From NCBI GenBank assembly GCA_027484825.1, contig JAIXSE010000025.1, forward strand, positions 274,514-338,513: 64,000 bases of DNA, given 5' to 3'. Positions 60,101 through 64,000 of the stretch are shown here, piece by piece. Origin of the DNA: Rubrivivax sp. Lineage in GTDB: Bacteria; Pseudomonadota; Gammaproteobacteria; Burkholderiales; Burkholderiaceae_C. The first letter of the stretch is position 1. Every line of letters starts with the position of its first letter. The notes beneath the pieces were generated by a model. That model did not search any database and had not been told where the DNA came from. It saw only the letters and a program-made list of their open reading frames with translations. The position numbers and the translations under genes were made by a program.

Positions 60101-61720
60101 ATGGTGAGTCTTCAACGGACCGGGTCGGCTGCCGACCGGGTCCAGCGTCGGTCCTGGGCGTCATCGCTTGGGTTCGCGGTCGGGATCGCGCTGGGCATCG
60201 CGCCGATGTGGGCCGCGGCCCAGGCGTCAGGTGCGGCGTCGGAGGGGTCGGTGCTGACGCCCTGCCGCATCGAAGGCGTGTCCACCGAGGTGCAGTGTGG
60301 ACGCCTCAGTCGTCCGCTGGATCCGGCCCAGCCGCAGGGGCGGCGCATCGACATTCATTTTGTGGTGGTCCCGGCCATGGCCCGCAACAAGCAGCCGGAT
60401 CCGGTGGTGCTGCTGGCCGGCGGACCGGGGCAGAGCGCCATCGCCCTGGCCGGCGCGGTGATGCCGCGGCTGTCGCGGCTGAACTACCGGCGCGACCTCG
60501 TCTTCATCGACCAGCGCGGCACGGGTCGTTCCGCCCCGCTGGACTGCCGGGATGAGTCGCCGCAGACGCTCAAGGAGGCGCTGGAGCCGGGCCGTCGGGA
60601 ACGCATCCTGGACGCCTGCCGACAGAAGCTGCAGACGCTGCCTTATGGGGACCTGCGCCAGTTCACGACCACCCTGGCCATGCAGGACTTCGATGCCGTG
60701 CGCCAGGCACTGGGCGTGCAGAGCTGGAATCTGCTGGGCGCTTCCTATGGGACCCGCGCGGCGCTTGAATATCAGCGGCAGTTTCCGCAGCGGGTGCGCC
60801 GCAGCATCATCGACGGGGTGGCCCCGCCGGACATGGTGCTGCCCGCCTCCTTCTCGCAGGACGGGCAGGCGGCTCTGGATGCGGTGTTCAGCCACTGCGA
60901 GGCCGATGCAGCCTGCAAGGCCCGCTATCCGACGCTGCGGGCCGACTGGCAGACGCTGCTGCGCAGCCTGCCCAAGACGGTGACGCTGCAGCATCCGGTG
61001 ACCCTGCGCAGTGAGGAGGTGACGCTGACCCGGGAGACGCTCATGTCGGCGGTGCGTCCGCCGCTGTATTCGCCGACCTTGGCTGCCGCGCTGCCGCAGG
61101 CCTTGCATGAGGCCAGCCAGGGCCGCTTCAATGCGCTGGGCGCGCTGTCGGGGGTGACCGGGGGCGGCGGGGCAACGCGCCTGTACACCGGCATGCATTT
61201 CTCGGTGATCTGCGCCGAGGATGCACCGCGTCTGGCCACGGCCACCGACGTACCGGGCACCGATTTCGGCACGCTGGACCGGGACCAGTACACCCGCGTC
61301 TGCCAGCAATGGCCGCGAGGCGAGGTGCCTGCGGCGTTCTACAGCATTCCGGCGGCGCTGCATCCGGTGCTGCTGCTCAGCGGTGGCGCAGATCCGGCCA
61401 CGCCGCCGCGTCACGGTGCGCGCGTGGCCAAGGCGCTGGGCGCGATGGCGCGCCATGTGGTGGTGCCGCAGGCGGGCCATGGGGTGGCGCTGACCCTGAG
61501 CTGCATGCGGGATGTGCTGTTCCGCTTTGTGGATGCCAAGGAGGACGCGGACGCGCTCAAGGTCGACGCCAGCTGCGCCGAACGCATTCCGCGACCGACG
61601 GTGTTCCTGCCGCCCACACCGGAGACGGTGGAGGCGGCTGCATCTGCGGCCCGCGAGGCCGAACGCGCCCGTGAAGCCCGTGGGGCTGCCCTGCCCTTGT
61701 CCCTGGAGACTGCTCGATGA
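60101..61720 (+). CDS. exported alpha/beta hydrolase, tripeptidyl-aminopeptidase-like
   Basis: 539 residues. A signal-like segment (SSLGFAVGIALGIAPMWAAAQAS) precedes a proline-iminopeptidase/tripeptidyl-aminopeptidase fold: LLAGGPGQSAI oxyanion segment, DQRGTGRS, LLGASYGTRAALEY nucleophile elbow with the Ser, LLLSGGADPATPP with the Asp and PQAGHGVAL with the His. Five cysteines in the lid region suggest disulfides. GGAGGAG lies seven bases before the ATG at 60101. Its stop overlaps the next ATG, so it is the first gene of an operon with an ABC exporter. Confidence 0.87.
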   Translation: MVSLQRTGSAADRVQRRSWASSLGFAVGIALGIAPMWAAAQASGAASEGSVLTPCRIEGVSTEVQCGRLSRPLDPAQPQGRRIDIHFVVVPAMARNKQPDPVVLLAGGPGQSAIALAGAVMPRLSRLNYRRDLVFIDQRGTGRSAPLDCRDESPQTLKEALEPGRRERILDACRQKLQTLPYGDLRQFTTTLAMQDFDAVRQALGVQSWNLLGASYGTRAALEYQRQFPQRVRRSIIDGVAPPDMVLPASFSQDGQAALDAVFSHCEADAACKARYPTLRADWQTLLRSLPKTVTLQHPVTLRSEEVTLTRETLMSAVRPPLYSPTLAAALPQALHEASQGRFNALGALSGVTGGGGATRLYTGMHFSVICAEDAPRLATATDVPGTDFGTLDRDQYTRVCQQWPRGEVPAAFYSIPAALHPVLLLSGGADPATPPRHGARVAKALGAMARHVVVPQAGHGVALTLSCMRDVLFRFVDAKEDADALKVDASCAERIPRPTVFLPPTPETVEAAASAAREAERAREARGAALPLSLETAR

Positions 61721-62520
61721 TCCGCATCCAAGGCCTGCGAAAGGCATTCGAGGCCCGCACTGGCGGCGGGCTGTTCCAGCGCGGCGGCAAGCGCACCGTC
61801 GTGGCCGTCGAGCATCTGGACCTGGACGCACCGGACGGTGTCATCACTGGCCTGCTGGGTCCCAACGGGGCGGGCAAGACCACATCGCTGCGCATGCTGG
61901 CGGGGCTGTTCAAGCCGGACCAGGGCAGTATTCAGGTGGACGACATCGATGTGCTGCAGCAGCCTCGGGCGGCGCTGGCGCGCATGGGCGTGCTGGGTGA
62001 TGCCCACGGGCTGTATCCGCGGCTCACGGCGCGGGAGAACATCGTCTATTACGCCCGTTTGCAGGGCATGGCCAACGATCAGGCGCAGGCCCGTGCGGAA
62101 GCGCTGGCGGAGCTGCTGGACATGCGGGCGATTCTGGAGCGACGGGCGGACGGCTTCAGCCAGGGCGAGCGCATGAAGACGGCGCTGGCGCGTTCGCTGG
62201 TGCATGACCCGGCCAACATCGTGCTGGACGAGCCGACCAACGGCCTGGATGTGGTGGCCACCCGCGCTTTGCGGGAGGTGCTGCGCCATCTGCGATCGCC
62301 CGAAGGCGGATCCAAGTGCATCGTGTTTTCCAGCCACATCATGCAGGAGGTGGAGCAGTTGTGTGACCAGGTGGTGGTGATGTCGCATGGCCGATCGGTG
62401 GCCACTGGCAGCGTCTCGGAGCTGCAAGTCCGCACGGGGACCGCCCGGTTTGAAGACGCCTTTGTGGCGCTGGCCTTCCCGGAGGCGGCTGCCCCGTCCG
62501 CACAGGAGATCTCCGCATGA
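61717..62520 (+). CDS. natA: ABC exporter ATPase (NatA-like)
   Basis: 267 residues. Walker A GPNGAGKTTSLR, signature FSQGERMKTALARSL (LSGGQ replaced by FSQGE), Walker B IVLDEPTNGLD and the H-loop FSSHIMQEVEQLC. Resembles NatA, the sodium-exporter ATPase, but the substrate is open. ATGA overlap with the peptidase gene before it and the permease gene after it. Symbol by resemblance only. Confidence 0.9.
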   Translation: MIRIQGLRKAFEARTGGGLFQRGGKRTVVAVEHLDLDAPDGVITGLLGPNGAGKTTSLRMLAGLFKPDQGSIQVDDIDVLQQPRAALARMGVLGDAHGLYPRLTARENIVYYARLQGMANDQAQARAEALAELLDMRAILERRADGFSQGERMKTALARSLVHDPANIVLDEPTNGLDVVATRALREVLRHLRSPEGGSKCIVFSSHIMQEVEQLCDQVVVMSHGRSVATGSVSELQVRTGTARFEDAFVALAFPEAAAPSAQEISA

Positions 62521-63695
62521 GCAACGCCACCTTGAAAGCTTTCTTCACCGTCTTTCGCAAGGAGGTGGTGGATGCGATGAGAGACCGCCGCACGCTGCTG
62601 CGGCTGATGATTCCGGCGCTGCTCATGGGGCCGTTGATGCTCATGATGATGTCGGGGCTGGTCGCGTCCTTTGAGGAGCGGGCGGAGAAGCGGGAGATCC
62701 AGGTGGTGGGCATTGAGCACGCACCCACGCTGCGCAACTTCCTGGAGCGGCAGACCTACACGATCAAGACGGCGCCGGCGGACTATGAGGCCCAGCTGCG
62801 CAGTGCGCGACTGGGCGACCCGATCCTGGTCATTCCCGAGGACTTCGAGGTGTTGCTGGCGGGCGGACGTCCGGTCACGGTGGAGATCGTGAGTGACAGC
62901 GCGAACCAGCGGGCCTCGGCGGGCGTGGGCACCTTGAACCGCATGCTGCAGGCCTTCGGCCAGGAGCGTGCGGTGCTGACGCTGGCCTTGCGTGGTGTGA
63001 GCACGGAGCAGTTGCAGCCGGTGAAGGTGGAGGAGCGGGACCTGGCCAGTCTGCAGGCGCGCGCCACACGCATCACGGCCATGTTGCCGATGTTCATCAT
63101 GATGGCGGTGCTGTATGGGGCGCTGACGGCGGCACTGGACAGCACGGCGGGGGAACGCGAGCGTGGGTCTCTGGAGCCGCTGCTGGTCAATCCGGCGCCG
63201 CATGGGGCCATCGTTGCGGGCAAGTGGGGCGCGGTGGTTTTGATGGGCATGATGGTCGCGTTGCTGTCCAACATCAGCTTCTTGCCGGCGCAGCAGCTCA
63301 TGCGCAGTGACAGCTTGCAGGCCATGTTCCAGTTTGGTTGGTATGAGGCGGCGATGTTCTTGCTGCTGCAGCTGCCGCTGGGCGCGGGGCTATCGGCGGT
63401 CCTGATGGCACTGGCGATCCGCACCAAGACCTTCAAGGAAGCGCAGGCCAGTGCCACGCTGGTGATGACGGCGGTTTCGCTCACGCCGATGGTGTCGATC
63501 ATGAACCCTGGCGCCGAAGCGGCGTGGCACCTCTGGGTGCCTGGTCTTGCGCAAAACGCCTTGATGATGACGGTCCTCAAGGGCGAGGCCCTGACCGTCA
63601 TGAAGGTCATGCCCAGCGTCGTCGTGGGCGCGCTGCTGACCTTCGCGGGCCTGCTTTTCGTCACCCGCTCCATGCGTGCCGCTGTTTCCCGCTAA
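62517..63695 (+). CDS. natB: ABC exporter permease (NatB-like)
   Basis: 392 residues. One N-terminal membrane helix, a large extracytoplasmic domain (about 50-190) and five to six C-terminal helices (ITAMLPMFIMMAVLYGALTAAL, VVLMGMMVALLSNISFL). RDRRTLLRLMIPALLMGP starts the ABC-2 fold. Works with the ATPase encoded just upstream. The three genes of this operon overlap by four bases each. Symbol by resemblance; substrate unknown. Confidence 0.9.
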   Translation: MSNATLKAFFTVFRKEVVDAMRDRRTLLRLMIPALLMGPLMLMMMSGLVASFEERAEKREIQVVGIEHAPTLRNFLERQTYTIKTAPADYEAQLRSARLGDPILVIPEDFEVLLAGGRPVTVEIVSDSANQRASAGVGTLNRMLQAFGQERAVLTLALRGVSTEQLQPVKVEERDLASLQARATRITAMLPMFIMMAVLYGALTAALDSTAGERERGSLEPLLVNPAPHGAIVAGKWGAVVLMGMMVALLSNISFLPAQQLMRSDSLQAMFQFGWYEAAMFLLLQLPLGAGLSAVLMALAIRTKTFKEAQASATLVMTAVSLTPMVSIMNPGAEAAWHLWVPGLAQNALMMTVLKGEALTVMKVMPSVVVGALLTFAGLLFVTRSMRAAVSR

Positions 63696-63733
63696 GCGAG
63701 TCTCCAGGCGCCACCGGCACCGCGCGATTCGTG

Positions 63734-64000
63734 TTCACCGCCCCTCGCGGCACACAAGCGCGCCGCACGCGCGAAGCGCCGTGCAAGCGGGGCTATACGT
63801 TCGCTGATGGGGGCCACCGCCGGGCCGCCCCAAGGTGGCCCGCCAGCCCCCTCGGGGGGGCAGTCTGGCTTGGCCCTAGGCCAAGCCAGCGGGGGCCCGT
63901 ATTCACCGCCCCTCGCGGCACACAAGCGCGCCGCACGCGCGAAGCGCCGTGCAAGCGGGGCTATACGTTCGCTGATGGGGGCCACCGCCGGGCCGCCCCA
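63734..64000. repeat. tandem 168-bp intergenic repeat
   Basis: A 99-base segment at 63734-63832 recurs without any difference at 63902-64000, where the window ends, so the period is 168 bp and more copies may follow. The unit holds a perfect 11-bp inverted repeat, CTGGCTTGGCC (63865-63875) with GGCCAAGCCAG (63879-63889), and a GGCCACC/GGTGGCC pair. It follows natB and has no gene-like content; apparent open frames are repeat translations. Confidence 0.9.

Noticed and set aside
63692..63985. Minus-strand frame with a repeated ISERIAPLARRFARAARLCA segment
   Set aside because: The repeat of the peptide is only translation of the 168-bp DNA repeat; no start signal or family.

Overview
This 64 kb window is dense, very GC-rich chromosomal DNA. 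Its gene content points to a betaproteobacterium of the order Burkholderiales, most likely a Roseateles/Mitsuaria/Rubrivivax/Leptothrix-type organism. That placement is inference from the OhrR and OxyR proteins, the PEP-CTERM tail, the ubiquinone genes, the type-B PutA and the terminal intergenic repeat; no rRNA or tRNA gene was seen that could fix it. There is no prophage, transposase or CRISPR array.

Layout. 0-9.5 kb: a truncated GAF/PAS sensor, a MOSC protein, an Old Yellow Enzyme, a secreted beta-helix protein, rlmJ, a divergent LysR/Rossmann-reductase pair, a CPBP membrane protease, a ParE-type toxin-antitoxin pair and an XRE regulator. 9.6-17 kb: a secreted amidohydrolase, a YiaA-type membrane protein, a valine-rich secreted protein, an MFS/PlsC fusion, and OhrR next to a secreted haloperoxidase-like hydrolase. 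17-29.5 kb: tgt, a YigZ-family gene, argG, a PEP-CTERM protein, queA, recG, panCB, oxyR and katA. 29.6-36.3 kb: a 35-residue membrane peptide, dps, divergent phosphate acyltransferase and acetate kinase genes, a DJ-1-like protein, prfC and a secreted metallo-beta-lactamase-fold hydrolase.

36.7-42.9 kb: a five-gene branched-chain-amino-acid-type ABC transporter operon, then an orphan HipB-like regulator with two long palindromes and a 41-codon remnant of hipA, then ubiA. 42.9-50.5 kb: a DUF4337-type protein, the putative putA-proC-ubiC run, a divergent Lrp-family regulator, a Coq7-like protein and an unknown gene. 50.5-64 kb: secreted hydrolases, a PAP2 phosphatase, a PAS-PAS-GGDEF-EAL protein, a DUF4397-like lipoprotein, a PD-(D/E)XK-like protein, a long thioredoxin-fold periplasmic protein, a glutathione transferase, and a translationally coupled peptidase/ABC-exporter operon. 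A tandem 168 bp repeat runs off the end.

How the genes work together. Peroxide defence is the clearest theme: OxyR with both redox cysteines, catalase, a small membrane peptide and Dps lie in a row, and OhrR is about 11 kb away. Queuosine tRNA modification (tgt, queA), proline metabolism (putA, proC, Lrp-type regulator), ubiquinone synthesis (ubiA, ubiC, a Coq7-like gene), acetyl-phosphate metabolism and a PEP-CTERM protein with a possible sorting-associated CPBP protease are the other linked functions.

The observations most worth follow-up are the duplicated 51 bp palindromes around the hipB-like gene with its hipA stub, the 24 bp inverted repeat downstream of argG, the hairpin and 35-residue peptide between katA and dps, the Walker-A Lys-to-Arg change in LivF, and the tandem repeat at the right end.
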